A stretch of DNA of 64,000 bases from an uncultured Aquimarina sp. (GCF_947495315.1 NZ_CANLYD010000002.1:372001-436000), one strand, 5' to 3'. Positions 25,878 through 34,518 are shown, counted from the first letter of the stretch. Notes: generated from the sequence alone by a model not told the origin. Numbers and translations are program-made.

Positions 25878-27350
25878 ATGAGAGTTTTAGAAATCATCTT
25901 ATTAATTTTTGTAACAATTTTACCATTTGTAAAACGTCAATCCATTAAGGAAATTCCTAAGAAATATTGGATAACTTCCTTATGTGTTGTGATGGTCTTA
26001 CATCTTAGTGTCGAAGGCTGGCGTTGGCAAATGATTCCTGGATACTTACTGATTGTAATATTGATATGGAGAATGTATTTAGTATATGTAAATAAACCTT
26101 TTAAGTTAACTCTCCGCCGAGGTTTGGGATATTTAGGTTTGATAATGTTATTGATTGTTGGTTGGATTTTACCAATAGTACTTCCAGTTTTTTCACTGCC
26201 AGAACCAACTGGAGCTTATTCTGTGGGAAGTAAATGGATACATATACAGACGGATCGAGAGGAGTTGATAACTAAAGATTCTTTAGATAAACGAGAGTTG
26301 ATGGTTAAGGTATGGTATCCTACAAAACATATTTCTGATGTAAAAAGGGAAACATATATTGATGATGCAAACCGAATAGGTTTTATCAAAAAATATAGCA
26401 TGGGAGTTTTACCTCCCTTTACAATAAATTATCTAGATCGTATTAAAACAGATGTTTATCTAGATGCACCTATCCAAAAAGAAACGTTTCCTGTTTTGAT
26501 TTTTTCTCCTGGTTATGGTTCAATGTCCTCTGGTTATTATTCTTTATTGACAGAAATTGTAAGTCACGGGTATATTATTATAAACGTTACACATACCTAT
26601 GAAAGCTTGGGAACTACATTTCCTGATGGTACTATGAAGTTTTTCGATTATGACTATCAGTCAAGAGAAGATGCGGGATCTATGGAACATATTACGCCGA
26701 TAAAGAATGCCTTTTTACGGGATATTTCTTTTGATGAGCGTCATAGAATAATTAGAGAGGCTTCTAAAGATTATGTTGTGACTAAAATAGTAAAGAGATG
26801 GTCTAATGACTTGGTTTCTGTAATAGATATACTAGAGAATCGCAACGATAACGGTTTTTTTAAAGACAGACTAGACTTGAATAAAATTGGAGTTTTTGGC
26901 CATTCTCGAGGAGGTGGTGCAGCTGGTCAAGCAACAATAACAGATAATAGAATAAAAGCCGCTGCCAATATTGATGGAATTCAGTGGGGCGAAATGATGG
27001 ATACTATTTACCATAAACCATTCTTATATATTTCTGCAGATTGGCCAGCGGAACATCAGGATATTAATTCTCATGTTTATGTAAACAAGAGTACCGATTA
27101 TTTTTATGAAAGTAAGTTATTACAATCAGGACACCCCAATTTTATGGATATTCCATTTATGATTCCTGTTAAATCAATTGCTGGAACAGGGGTTATAGAT
27201 GCCGAACTAGGGATGAAAATCACCACCCAACTTGTAACTTCATTTTTTGATAGACATTTAAAAAATGATGAGAGTAAAGATCCAAGTGGGGTAGCAAAAA
27301 AATATGAATTACTGGAGATGAAAGTTTATAAAGGAGATTCAGTTCGTTAA
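25878..27350 (+). CDS. Membrane-anchored alpha/beta hydrolase, PAF-acetylhydrolase-like
   Basis: 490 residues. Three or four N-terminal membrane helices (within 1-110) precede an alpha/beta hydrolase domain related to platelet-activating-factor acetylhydrolase: nucleophile S343 in GHSRGGG, an aspartate in NIDGIQWGE and a histidine in SGHPNFMDIP. The oxyanion region is FPVLIFSPGYGSMSSGY. It is probably a lipase or esterase facing the periplasm. It lies divergent from the BlaI/M56 pair, about 140 bases from the last operator, so it could belong to that regulon. Confidence 0.8.
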   Translation: MRVLEIILLIFVTILPFVKRQSIKEIPKKYWITSLCVVMVLHLSVEGWRWQMIPGYLLIVILIWRMYLVYVNKPFKLTLRRGLGYLGLIMLLIVGWILPIVLPVFSLPEPTGAYSVGSKWIHIQTDREELITKDSLDKRELMVKVWYPTKHISDVKRETYIDDANRIGFIKKYSMGVLPPFTINYLDRIKTDVYLDAPIQKETFPVLIFSPGYGSMSSGYYSLLTEIVSHGYIIINVTHTYESLGTTFPDGTMKFFDYDYQSREDAGSMEHITPIKNAFLRDISFDERHRIIREASKDYVVTKIVKRWSNDLVSVIDILENRNDNGFFKDRLDLNKIGVFGHSRGGGAAGQATITDNRIKAAANIDGIQWGEMMDTIYHKPFLYISADWPAEHQDINSHVYVNKSTDYFYESKLLQSGHPNFMDIPFMIPVKSIAGTGVIDAELGMKITTQLVTSFFDRHLKNDESKDPSGVAKKYELLEMKVYKGDSVR

Positions 27351-27454
27351 AACGAGTTAAATTTAATAGACAGTTTCATTTTTCATCCATGGTATTAATG
27401 GAAATTTATTTATTTAGAATGTTTACCCCTTCATAAAAGTTTACACTAATGATC

Positions 27455-27520
27455 AAAGAACCTTACTAGGCCACAGCTATTTATAGCTGATAATGGTCTT
27501 GAGGTTCTTTTTTATTTTTT
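27455..27520 (+). terminator. Terminator-like hairpin in the leader of the second lipoprotein gene
   Basis: The outer arms AAAGAACCT (27455-27463) and AGGTTCTTT (27502-27510) pair. Inside, GGCCA pairs with TGGTC, and CAGCTAT with ATAGCTG (27474-27489). A T-rich tract follows to 27520. Only 19 bases separate it from the start codon, so the gene's transcript must pass through it. It matches the layout upstream of paralog A; CTTAAAACC follows the hairpin in both. Confidence 0.65.
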
Positions 27521-27539
27521 AACTTAAAACCATGTAATC

Positions 27540-28229
27540 ATGAAAAAACGATCATTAGTAATTATTGGGGCAATGTTGATTTCTTTAATAGCTTGCCAAA
27601 AAGAAAACATTACAGAAGAAGTTGCAACTACCGAGGCAATTTTAGAACAGGATAATAAGGCTGTTCTAGGAAAAGCATCTGGGGAGTTTTGTAAATTCAC
27701 ACTTCAGGCTAATTTTAAGAATGATATTGATCCTATTACAGGTCAAGAATCCTGTGAATTTTCTCGTGGCGATATTTGTGTCAGAGTAGACTGTTTACCC
27801 AATCCTTTTATTGAAATTAATCTTCCACCGGTACTTTGGGATCCGTGTCAACTAGTTCCGTGTGGTTTTGACTTTATGGACCCTTGGGTAATATATGAAA
27901 GAATTGATCCACGAGAATTCAGGTCCTTTAAAGAAGCATATGAATTGCGACTGGATGAAAAAGTAGAAGGTGTGCCATTCGCCCTGAACCAAAACCTATT
28001 AGGAGTACAATTTTATTCACAACCACAATCAAGTTACGAAATAGCTTACGGAGACCCAACTCCACAACCAAGTGTGTTTTATCTAGAAAAAAAGATTGTT
28101 CTGGATGGAGCGGTAGCCAAGAAATTGGGATTAAGAGGAAATGTTATTGAGCCTGGAAAGTATCCTGTTATCTTTAATAAAGAAAACAAAACACATAATG
28201 TGTTATTAATAATAGAAACGGGGTTTTAG
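27540..28229 (+). CDS. Secreted lipoprotein with DPCxxVPC motif, paralog B
   Basis: 229 residues. The lipoprotein signal ends at C19 (SLIAC). It shares with the 23131-23748 product the core DPCQLVPCGFDFMDPW, then VIYERIDPREF, VPFALNQNLLGVQFY and GKYPVIFNKENKTHNVLLI. It has extra cysteines in an N-terminal part (CKFTLQA, CEFSRGDICVRVDC). The 3.8 kb between the two paralogs holds the BlaI/M56 pair and a hydrolase, so they arose by duplication, not simple tandem copying. Function unknown. Confidence 0.75.
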   Translation: MKKRSLVIIGAMLISLIACQKENITEEVATTEAILEQDNKAVLGKASGEFCKFTLQANFKNDIDPITGQESCEFSRGDICVRVDCLPNPFIEINLPPVLWDPCQLVPCGFDFMDPWVIYERIDPREFRSFKEAYELRLDEKVEGVPFALNQNLLGVQFYSQPQSSYEIAYGDPTPQPSVFYLEKKIVLDGAVAKKLGLRGNVIEPGKYPVIFNKENKTHNVLLIIETGF

Positions 28230-28246
28230 GGATGGATAAGTTCGAA

Positions 28247-28284
28247 AAAAAATGCAGGTTCTTAATCGAGAACCTGCATTTTTT
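28247..28284. terminator. Bidirectional terminator between lipoprotein B and trpS
   Basis: A perfect 16-bp stem (28247-28262 with 28269-28284) and a 6-base loop, with A and T tracts at the ends so that it works on both strands. Confidence 0.93.
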
Positions 28285-28302
28285 ATATCAATTCTAATTA
28301 TA

Positions 28303-29271
28303 TTAATATCCAACTTTTTCACGTACTCTGGAAAGTACTTTGTTTGCTACTTTTGAAGCTTTTTCAGCACCAATTGCCAATGCTTTATCTATCTCTTCCA
28401 GATTATCCATGTAATAATTATAGCGTTCACGTTCTTTAGAGAACTTGCTTATTAAGAGTTCGTATAAAGCTTGTTTTGCATGACCGTATCCATAATTACC
28501 TCTCAGATAATTTGCCCGCATTTCTGCTAATTGCTCCTCAGTAGCTACTAGTTGATACAGAGCAAATAGATTACAGGTATCAGGGTTTTTAGGTTCTTCT
28601 AATGGAGTACTGTCTGTTTGGATGCCCATAATATTTTTACGTAATTTTTTGTCTGGTAAAAATAAATTAATAGTATTGCCTTTGGACTTACTCATTTTAG
28701 CACCATCCGTTCCTGGAACATACATCGTTTCTTTCTGAAATTGTGCTTCAGGTAAGACAAAAAGTTCTCCAACTTGATTATGCATACGTTCCGCTACATT
28801 TCTGGTCATTTCTATATGCTGTTCCTGGTCTTTCCCCACAGGTACAATTTCTGCGTCATATAATAAAATATCAGCAGCCATTAACATCGGATACGTAAAC
28901 AACCCAGCATTAACATCTTCTAATCGATCTGCTTTGTCCTTAAAGGAATGTGCTAGGGTTAACCGTTGATATGGAAAGAAACAACTAAGGTACCACGACA
29001 ATTCTGTAACTTGTGGAATATCACTCTGGCGATAAAATACAGTTTTTTCTATGTCTAAACCAAAAGCTAGCCAGGTTGCAGCGGTAGAGTAGGTGTTTTC
29101 TCTTAGTGTTTTAGCATCCTTAATCTGTGTTAATGAATGCATATCTGCAATAAACAAAAAGGAATCATTCTCTGGCTGATTAGCCATATGAATTGCTGGA
29201 ATAATAGCTCCTAATAAGTTTCCTAAATGAGGTGTTCCTGTACTTTGGACTCCTGTTAGAATTCTTGCCAT
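28303..29271 (-). CDS. trpS: Tryptophan-tRNA ligase
   Basis: 322 residues from the ATG at 29271, the usual family length; longer in-frame starts fall inside the promoter. Class I signatures are TGTPHLGN (HIGH-like, 11-18) and KMSKS near residue 195. It charges tRNA-Trp in the cytoplasm. The promoter region is shared with the divergent plsC gene. Confidence 0.96.
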   Translation of the reverse strand: MARILTGVQSTGTPHLGNLLGAIIPAIHMANQPENDSFLFIADMHSLTQIKDAKTLRENTYSTAATWLAFGLDIEKTVFYRQSDIPQVTELSWYLSCFFPYQRLTLAHSFKDKADRLEDVNAGLFTYPMLMAADILLYDAEIVPVGKDQEQHIEMTRNVAERMHNQVGELFVLPEAQFQKETMYVPGTDGAKMSKSKGNTINLFLPDKKLRKNIMGIQTDSTPLEEPKNPDTCNLFALYQLVATEEQLAEMRANYLRGNYGYGHAKQALYELLISKFSKERERYNYYMDNLEEIDKALAIGAEKASKVANKVLSRVREKVGY

Positions 29272-29291
29272 AGTAATTTTATAGTTTCTCG

Positions 29292-29322
29292 CAAAGGTAA
29301 TTTTTTTGTTCAGATAGCTCAA
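29292..29322 (-). promoter_or_regulatory. trpS promoter, Bacteroidota type
   Basis: On the minus strand, TTG at 29322-29320, a 20-base spacer, then TACCTTTG at 29299-29292, matching TTG/TAnnTTTG. It ends 20 bases before the trpS ATG. Confidence 0.75.
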
Positions 29323-29332
29323 ACCAATTGTG

Positions 29333-29340
29333 TATTTTTG
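29333..29340 (+). promoter_or_regulatory. plsC promoter -7 box, probably leaderless
   Basis: TATTTTTG matches TAnnTTTG and lies only 5 bases before the plsC ATG at 29346. Transcription would start at or next to the start codon. It overlaps the divergent trpS promoter region. Confidence 0.6.
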
Positions 29341-29345
29341 CGGCT

Positions 29346-30086
29346 ATGTTTATCCTTAGATACATATTGATTCTTCTTTGGCGAATTTGGTTTTATGTAA
29401 TGATGGGAATCCCTATTATTATATTATTTCCGGTTTTGTTGATATTAACATCAAGAGAGCAGTGGTATCCGCAGTTTTTTGTTGTCGCCAGATTCTGGGC
29501 TAAAATTGTGCTGTTTGGCAGCGGTTTTGTTCCTAGAGTAAAAAAAGAAGCAAAAGTGGACTCTCATAAAAGCTATATGTTTGTGGCCAACCATACTTCT
29601 ATGGCAGATATTATGTTAATGTTGTATTGTGTGAAAAATCCTTTTGTTTTTGTGGGAAAAAAAGAATTAGCTAAGATTCCAATATTTGGCTTTTTTTATA
29701 AACGAACCTGTATACTTGTAGATCGCAATAGTCAGAGAAGTCGGAAAGAAGTTTTTGACCGTGCGCAAGCCAGACTACAGGAAGGAACTAGCATTTGTAT
29801 ATTTCCAGAAGGAGGTGTTCCAGAGGACGAATCTATTATGCTCGATGATTTTAAGGATGGTGCATTCAGATTAGCGATTGATCATCAGATACCCATAGTT
29901 CCTTTAACGTTTCTAGACAATAAAAAAAGATTTTCATATACGTTTTTTAGTGGAAGTCCCGGAAAAATGAGGGCTTATGTCCATAAAGAAATCCCAACTG
30001 AGGGATCGACTCAAGAAAATAAGAAAGAGCTTAACATAAAAATACGCAAAGTCATTTTGGATAAATTACTATCTGGTCAATTATAG
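29346..30086 (+). CDS. plsC: 1-acyl-sn-glycerol-3-phosphate acyltransferase
   Basis: 246 residues from the ATG at 29346; a TTG at 29328 lies in the promoter box. An N-terminal membrane helix (about 5-33) is followed by the acyltransferase motifs NHTSMAD (H83, D88; the HX4D catalytic motif) and FPEGG. It makes phosphatidic acid from lysophosphatidic acid at the inner membrane. A TATTTTTG box 5 bases before the start suggests a leaderless message. Confidence 0.9.
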   Translation: MFILRYILILLWRIWFYVMMGIPIIILFPVLLILTSREQWYPQFFVVARFWAKIVLFGSGFVPRVKKEAKVDSHKSYMFVANHTSMADIMLMLYCVKNPFVFVGKKELAKIPIFGFFYKRTCILVDRNSQRSRKEVFDRAQARLQEGTSICIFPEGGVPEDESIMLDDFKDGAFRLAIDHQIPIVPLTFLDNKKRFSYTFFSGSPGKMRAYVHKEIPTEGSTQENKKELNIKIRKVILDKLLSGQL

Positions 30087-30101
30087 AAAGCGATTTTTAA
30101 G

Positions 30102-30138
30102 AAAAAACAAAAGCTGTTCCTCCCCAGAAACAGCTTTG
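30102..30138 (-). terminator. Terminator of the sigma/anti-sigma operon
   Basis: A 9-bp stem AAAGCTGTT/AACAGCTTT with a 10- to 11-base loop. On the minus strand it is followed by a T-rich tract, so it ends the 30225-32933 operon. On the plus strand it lacks a T tail. Confidence 0.75.
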
Positions 30139-30224
30139 TCATCATTGCTTCCCTAGAGCAATAATTCAACCTAACCAACTAAAATAACCTAAAACACATT
30201 TAGTTACTTTTCTTTTTCGTTGTC

Positions 30225-31931
30225 TTAAAATTTAAAACTTATCCCGGTATATATACCGAAATAATAGGGTTTAAAATTTTCTGCACTATCCTTAAATCCA
30301 TTAAATTGATATTTAAAGATAGGTTCCATATTAATCTGGAATTGATCTGACAACTTATAATCAAATCCTATACCAATATTTCCACTAAAGCTTATATCAT
30401 TGACAGTTTCATCTCTCGCTACGTTTTCATTTCTAAAACTACCGGCAATGATAGATACTTCTTCATCTTCTAAAAATAGTGTGCTGACTCCTCCGATCAT
30501 ATGAATCCCGATTTTAGAGTCTGTTAGCGAATATTTAAGTTCTAGCGGGACTTCGATATATCCAATACTATGATTAAGTAATCCAGGATTTTGAGATTTT
30601 ACTAAAACTTCACCATTAATATCAGGAGGAGAAGGAGTAAAGCTGGCTTGTGTAGCTTGAAAATCTGACACAATAATGCTTTGGGTATTTGTGAAGCCAT
30701 TGTTATTGTCTCCCCTACCTACAGAAGAAATTCCAAATCCTACATCTTCTGTATTATACCCAACATCAACCTTATTCACTCCTGATCGTACACTTAACTT
30801 TTTATTAATTGAATAAGCAACTTGGATACCGTAGCTAAGATTGACTTGTCCTTGTTTATTATTATCAGAGAATTCTGCATCGATAGAAGATCCACCAAAT
30901 GAATCATAGTACACTGGAGCAACGTTTGGTGATATGTTCCATCTTTTACCTGACTTGGTTTCTGCTATAATTTTTTCTTTTTCTTCTTTTTCTTTGATAG
31001 CCTCAAAGATTGATTTTTTTCCACTACCCTGATTTTGATCTGAAGTCTGGTCAGAAACTTCTTCTTTACCCAAATTATTAGATTCTTCTTGGTTGTCTAC
31101 AATAGACTCCTTAATGGTATTTTCCTTATTACTTGGATCTTGGAAATATGGGCTCTCTTTTTTCGTAATATTTTCTGATTGATTGTTAGTAGCGTTATTA
31201 TTTTCTGCTATCCCATTTTTAGCAGTAATAGCTGTGCCAGTAATAAGAACTTTTTCTTTATTTATTTCAGAAGTACTGGTTTTTTGTGTTTCAGCTACTG
31301 TATTTAAAGTTGTTGCTTTTTGTTCCAATAACATGTCGTCTTTTTTCTGATTATCTTTATTGGAAACAATTGCTTCGGTATTTGTTAGATTAGTGGTTGT
31401 TATAGACTCTTTATTGGTAGTGTTTTTATTTGCAGAAGGGTTTTTATAAGTATCTGAAATGGTAGATTTAGAATCTGAAGTTATATCAAACGGAGTATCT
31501 TTCTTATCATCATTTTTTAAGGAACTATTCGTAATCGCTTCGTTATTCGCGTTGGAACTTTCGGATGCTCCATCATTATAGTTTGATTTTTCATTTTTTG
31601 AAGTGCCTACAAGACCATCATCAGGAATGGTTGTATTGCTGTCTTGATTTTCAGTAGATAAATTATCTGTGTTTTCCGAATCCTTAGTTACAACTATAGA
31701 GTCTTGAGTACTGTCTTCAGGTAGAAAAATGGATCCAACAGATAAAATTACTGCTACTAATGCAGCAATCCCGGCAATGCGATACCAAAATGGTATAAGA
31801 AGTACTCTTTTCCGATCCTTCTTTTTTCGATCTTGAATTTTTTTCCAGACAGCATCATCAGGTGTAACTTCAAAATTTTTGAACTTTTCCTGAAACAATC
31901 TATCTATGTTTTTTTTATCACTCATCTTCAT
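30225..31931 (-). CDS. Dual-membrane anti-sigma factor with C-terminal beta-barrel
   Basis: 568 residues in one chain. A cytoplasmic N-terminus (1-45; NIDRLFQEKFKNFEVTPDDA followed by a helix) resembles anti-sigma segments. One inner-membrane helix lies at about 48-70. A disordered S/N/T/K-rich linker of about 255 residues (71-328) follows, then an outer-membrane beta-barrel of about 240 residues (329-568) ending TGISFKF. The chain thus appears to span both membranes. This matches the dual membrane-spanning anti-sigma (Dma) type reported in Bacteroides. It overlaps the ECF sigma gene by 4 bases (ATGA). An alternative start is at 31925. Confidence 0.8.
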   Translation of the reverse strand: MKMSDKKNIDRLFQEKFKNFEVTPDDAVWKKIQDRKKKDRKRVLLIPFWYRIAGIAALVAVILSVGSIFLPEDSTQDSIVVTKDSENTDNLSTENQDSNTTIPDDGLVGTSKNEKSNYNDGASESSNANNEAITNSSLKNDDKKDTPFDITSDSKSTISDTYKNPSANKNTTNKESITTTNLTNTEAIVSNKDNQKKDDMLLEQKATTLNTVAETQKTSTSEINKEKVLITGTAITAKNGIAENNNATNNQSENITKKESPYFQDPSNKENTIKESIVDNQEESNNLGKEEVSDQTSDQNQGSGKKSIFEAIKEKEEKEKIIAETKSGKRWNISPNVAPVYYDSFGGSSIDAEFSDNNKQGQVNLSYGIQVAYSINKKLSVRSGVNKVDVGYNTEDVGFGISSVGRGDNNNGFTNTQSIIVSDFQATQASFTPSPPDINGEVLVKSQNPGLLNHSIGYIEVPLELKYSLTDSKIGIHMIGGVSTLFLEDEEVSIIAGSFRNENVARDETVNDISFSGNIGIGFDYKLSDQFQINMEPIFKYQFNGFKDSAENFKPYYFGIYTGISFKF

Positions 31932-32473
31932 CCTTCAATTGACTGAACGCGCGGTTCATGATTAGTTTCTATTTTTTCTTTCAAAATGTTTCTGGCTCTT
32001 GCCAAATTGGATTTAGAGGTTCCTATTGAGATACTAAGCATTTCTGCAATTTCTTTATGAGAATAGCCATCTAATACATAAAGATTAAATACCAATCGAT
32101 ATCTATCTGGTAATTGCTGAATAATCTCTAGAAGATAATCCAAGGAAACATTATCCTCATCTATTTCTACTTCTACCTCTTCTATCTGGTCCTCACCAAT
32201 AATTTCAAAAACTTTTTGTTTTCGGTATTTTTGTAATGCAGTATTGATAGTGATTCGTTTTATCCATCCCTCAAAAGAACCTTTACTTTTGTACTGTTCT
32301 ATTTTGTTAAAAATTGTAATAAAGGCATCCTGCAAGGTGTCTTCAGCGCTTGCATAATTATTAGAATACTTTAGACAGATAGAAAATAATTTACTACCAT
32401 ATAATCTATACAGTTGTTCTTGCGCCTTAGCATCTTGTTTCTTACATTTTTTTATGAGTTGATCTAGACTCAC
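31928..32473 (-). CDS. ECF RNA polymerase sigma factor
   Basis: 181 residues with a GTG start. Region 2 (about 10-75; YASAEDTLQDAFITIFNKI) and region 4 (about 120-170; LPDRYRLVFNLYVLDGYSHK and the helix-turn-helix) are clear. It overlaps the downstream barrel/anti-sigma gene by 4 bases, so the partners are coupled. Upstream on the same strand is a lipoprotein gene preceded by an ECF-type promoter, which suggests that this sigma controls its own operon. Confidence 0.92.
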   Translation of the reverse strand: MSLDQLIKKCKKQDAKAQEQLYRLYGSKLFSICLKYSNNYASAEDTLQDAFITIFNKIEQYKSKGSFEGWIKRITINTALQKYRKQKVFEIIGEDQIEEVEVEIDEDNVSLDYLLEIIQQLPDRYRLVFNLYVLDGYSHKEIAEMLSISIGTSKSNLARARNILKEKIETNHEPRVQSIEG

Positions 32474-32513
32474 GAACAGTTTTTGTTTTGGTTAACTTTA
32501 TACTATCAAAGCC

Positions 32514-32933
32514 TTATTCTACAACAGGAACTTCTACAATTAAAAATTGATTTTCTCCTTGATCATTTGTGCCTTGCCAAAATCTGAAAATGTACGAGTC
32601 TTCTGATCCAACAAAAAAGTTAATTTGGGGATCAATCAAATCCGTTTCAGCAAGATCTTCACACATACGATCTTGAACGACAACATTGACTACGGAAACT
32701 GTACGTTCGTTTGACACTCTGTCATAATCAAATCCACTAAAAGAATGGCAATCAGAAGGTCTAAAATAAAAAACTGTGATTTTATAGGTTTCACCTCTCG
32801 TAAATTGACCTGGGATGTCTACTCGTTCTATGGGAACTCTTTCATACGAAAAAATGATTCCATCATCATCATTCAAGCAACTTGTCAAACAACTTGAAAA
32901 AATAATCAGTACAATTATTCCTATCCTTTTCAT
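32514..32933 (-). CDS. Small lipoprotein leading the sigma operon (NigD-like role suspected)
   Basis: 139 residues. A lipoprotein signal leads to C19 (SSCLTSC), followed by an acidic LNDDDG. The mature domain is beta-rich, with ETYKITVFYFRPSDCHSFSG, CEDL and a terminal strand QFLIVEVPVVE; its two cysteines (in SDCHSF and RMCEDL) could form a disulfide. Its place before an ECF sigma and a dual-membrane anti-sigma recalls the NigD-type lipoprotein tied to the Bacteroides Dma system. Sequence similarity to NigD is not demonstrated here. Confidence 0.7.
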   Translation of the reverse strand: MKRIGIIVLIIFSSCLTSCLNDDDGIIFSYERVPIERVDIPGQFTRGETYKITVFYFRPSDCHSFSGFDYDRVSNERTVSVVNVVVQDRMCEDLAETDLIDPQINFFVGSEDSYIFRFWQGTNDQGENQFLIVEVPVVE

Positions 32934-32976
32934 ATTAAAATAATTTTGAGGTTCTACATACCAAATTGTATCATAT

Positions 32977-33004
32977 AGATGTAACTATTGGTATTTGGTT
33001 GCGT
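32977..33004 (-). promoter_or_regulatory. ECF-type promoter of the lipoprotein-sigma-anti-sigma operon
   Basis: The minus strand reads ACGCAACC-N14-ACATCT, ending 43 bases before the lipoprotein ATG. The same blocks with identical spacing occur on the plus strand at 34297-34324. An AAC-containing -35 and a CATC-like -10 are in keeping with extracytoplasmic sigma promoters. The link to the sigma gene in this operon is inference. Confidence 0.6.
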
Positions 33005-33087
33005 TCGTACAAGATAATTTTTAGGAGATATTGTACAACTTTAAAATTCTTAATTCGAATTCATATATAGAACTAGGATATAAGGTA

Positions 33088-33115
33088 TAAAAAAATCCCG
33101 AAGGCTCGGGATTTT
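33088..33115 (-). terminator. recA terminator
   Basis: A 10-bp stem AAAATCCCGA/TCGGGATTTT with a 4-base loop. On the minus strand it is followed by seven T. It ends the recA transcript. Confidence 0.93.
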
Positions 33116-33138
33116 AGTATTAGTTTATGAGGGTTACA

Positions 33139-34152
33139 TTATTCATTAACAATTTTTATGGCTTCTTTGATTTTTTCTTCCAATTCTTCCATAAGTTCAG
33201 GATTGTCATTTAGTAATGATTTCACAGCATCTCTTCCTTGACCAAGTTTTGTGTCTTGATAACTAAACCATGAACCGCTCTTTTTAACAATTTCGTAATC
33301 TACACCAATATCAATGATCTCTCCTGTTTTAGAGATTCCCATACCATACATGATGTCAAACTCTGCTGTTCTAAATGGCGGAGCTACTTTGTTTTTCACA
33401 ACTTTTACTCGAGTTTTATTTCCTTGCACTTCACTGTTACTATCTTTAATCTGAGTAGATCTTCTGATATCTAAACGCACAGAAGCGTAAAATTTAAGAG
33501 CATTACCACCAGTGGTAGTTTCTGGATTACCAAACATTACTCCGATTTTTTCACGAAGTTGGTTAATAAAGATAACTGTACAATTTGTTTTGCTAATAGA
33601 ACTAGTTAATTTCCTTAAAGCCTGAGACATTAATCGGGCATGAAGTCCCATTTTAGAGTCCCCCATTTCACCTTCAATCTCACTTTTTGGAGTTAATGCA
33701 GCTACAGAGTCAATAACAATGATATCAATTGCTCCCGATCGGATTAAGTTATCTGCAATTTCTAATGCTTGTTCACCATTGTCAGGTTGAGAAATAATAA
33801 GGTTGTCTATATCAACACCTAGTTTTTCTGCATAGAAACGATCAAATGCGTGTTCTGCATCTATAAAAGCAGCAATTCCACCAGCTTTCTGTGCTTGTGC
33901 AATCGCATGAATTGTAAGTGTTGTTTTACCCGAAGATTCAGGACCAAAAATCTCGATGACTCTACCTCTAGGATATCCTCCTACACCAAGAGCTAAATCT
34001 AATCCAAGTGATCCGGTAGAAATTACTTCTACCTCCTGAACTGCAGAATCACCCATCCTCATCACGGTACCTTTTCCGTAGGATTTATCTAGTTTGTCTA
34101 AAGTTAGTTTTAACGCTTTTAATTTTGCATCTTTTTCTTTATCCGTACTCAT
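33139..34152 (-). CDS. recA: Recombinase RecA
   Basis: 337 residues, full length. The Walker A motif GPESSGKT lies at 70-77; IDAEHAFD and the conserved [19 protein letters not shown] also match RecA closely. It forms ATP-dependent filaments on single-stranded DNA for recombination and SOS induction. Transcribed alone, with its own terminator. No LexA-type operator was recognised upstream. Confidence 0.98.
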   Translation of the reverse strand: MSTDKEKDAKLKALKLTLDKLDKSYGKGTVMRMGDSAVQEVEVISTGSLGLDLALGVGGYPRGRVIEIFGPESSGKTTLTIHAIAQAQKAGGIAAFIDAEHAFDRFYAEKLGVDIDNLIISQPDNGEQALEIADNLIRSGAIDIIVIDSVAALTPKSEIEGEMGDSKMGLHARLMSQALRKLTSSISKTNCTVIFINQLREKIGVMFGNPETTTGGNALKFYASVRLDIRRSTQIKDSNSEVQGNKTRVKVVKNKVAPPFRTAEFDIMYGMGISKTGEIIDIGVDYEIVKKSGSWFSYQDTKLGQGRDAVKSLLNDNPELMEELEEKIKEAIKIVNE

Positions 34153-34295
34153 GCGTTTACTTTCTTTTGTAATTGATTTTGGCTAAAATACTACAAGTTT
34201 TTTGTAAACCCATTTCAAAAATTACACTTATCTGACTAATTTATTAACAATGATTATTAGCTTAATAGAGCAATAGTTTATTTTTTTTAAAAGCA

Positions 34296-34324
34296 TACGC
34301 AACCTTTTTTCTTTTACTGCATCT
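34296..34324 (+). promoter_or_regulatory. ECF-type promoter of the small transcription unit
   Basis: TACGCAACC (34296-34304), a 14-base spacer, then GCATCT (34319-34324). It matches the minus-strand element at 32977-33004 in both blocks and in spacing. It points to the structured segment and 28-codon ORF that end at a strong terminator. Confidence 0.6.
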
Positions 34325-34370
34325 TTAAAGAAAGCAAAACTTGAACAAACTGTGAGGAAGGAGGATGTAG

Positions 34371-34457
34371 ATGAAATTTCTTAAAAGAGTCGTAAGACAC
34401 AAACTTGATGGCTATACAGTTACTAGTATTAGTAATTGTATAGTTGAAGGTGGTTAG
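34371..34457 (+). CDS. Possible 28-residue peptide with strong ribosome-binding site
   Basis: The peptide starts MKFLKRVVRHKLDGY and ends SISNCIVEGG: basic N-terminus, one cysteine, double-glycine end. AAGGAGG lies 7 bases before the ATG, an unusually strong Shine-Dalgarno site for this phylum. The ORF lies between an ECF-type promoter and a terminator. A 14-bp hairpin inside it and another at its stop could affect translation. It could also be a chance ORF in a small RNA. Confidence 0.4.
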   Translation: MKFLKRVVRHKLDGYTVTSISNCIVEGG

Positions 34458-34518
34458 CTTCGTTATTTAACTTTTAGTCGTTTAGATTAAGTAAATTAAT
34501 TAAATAACGAATTAGCCC

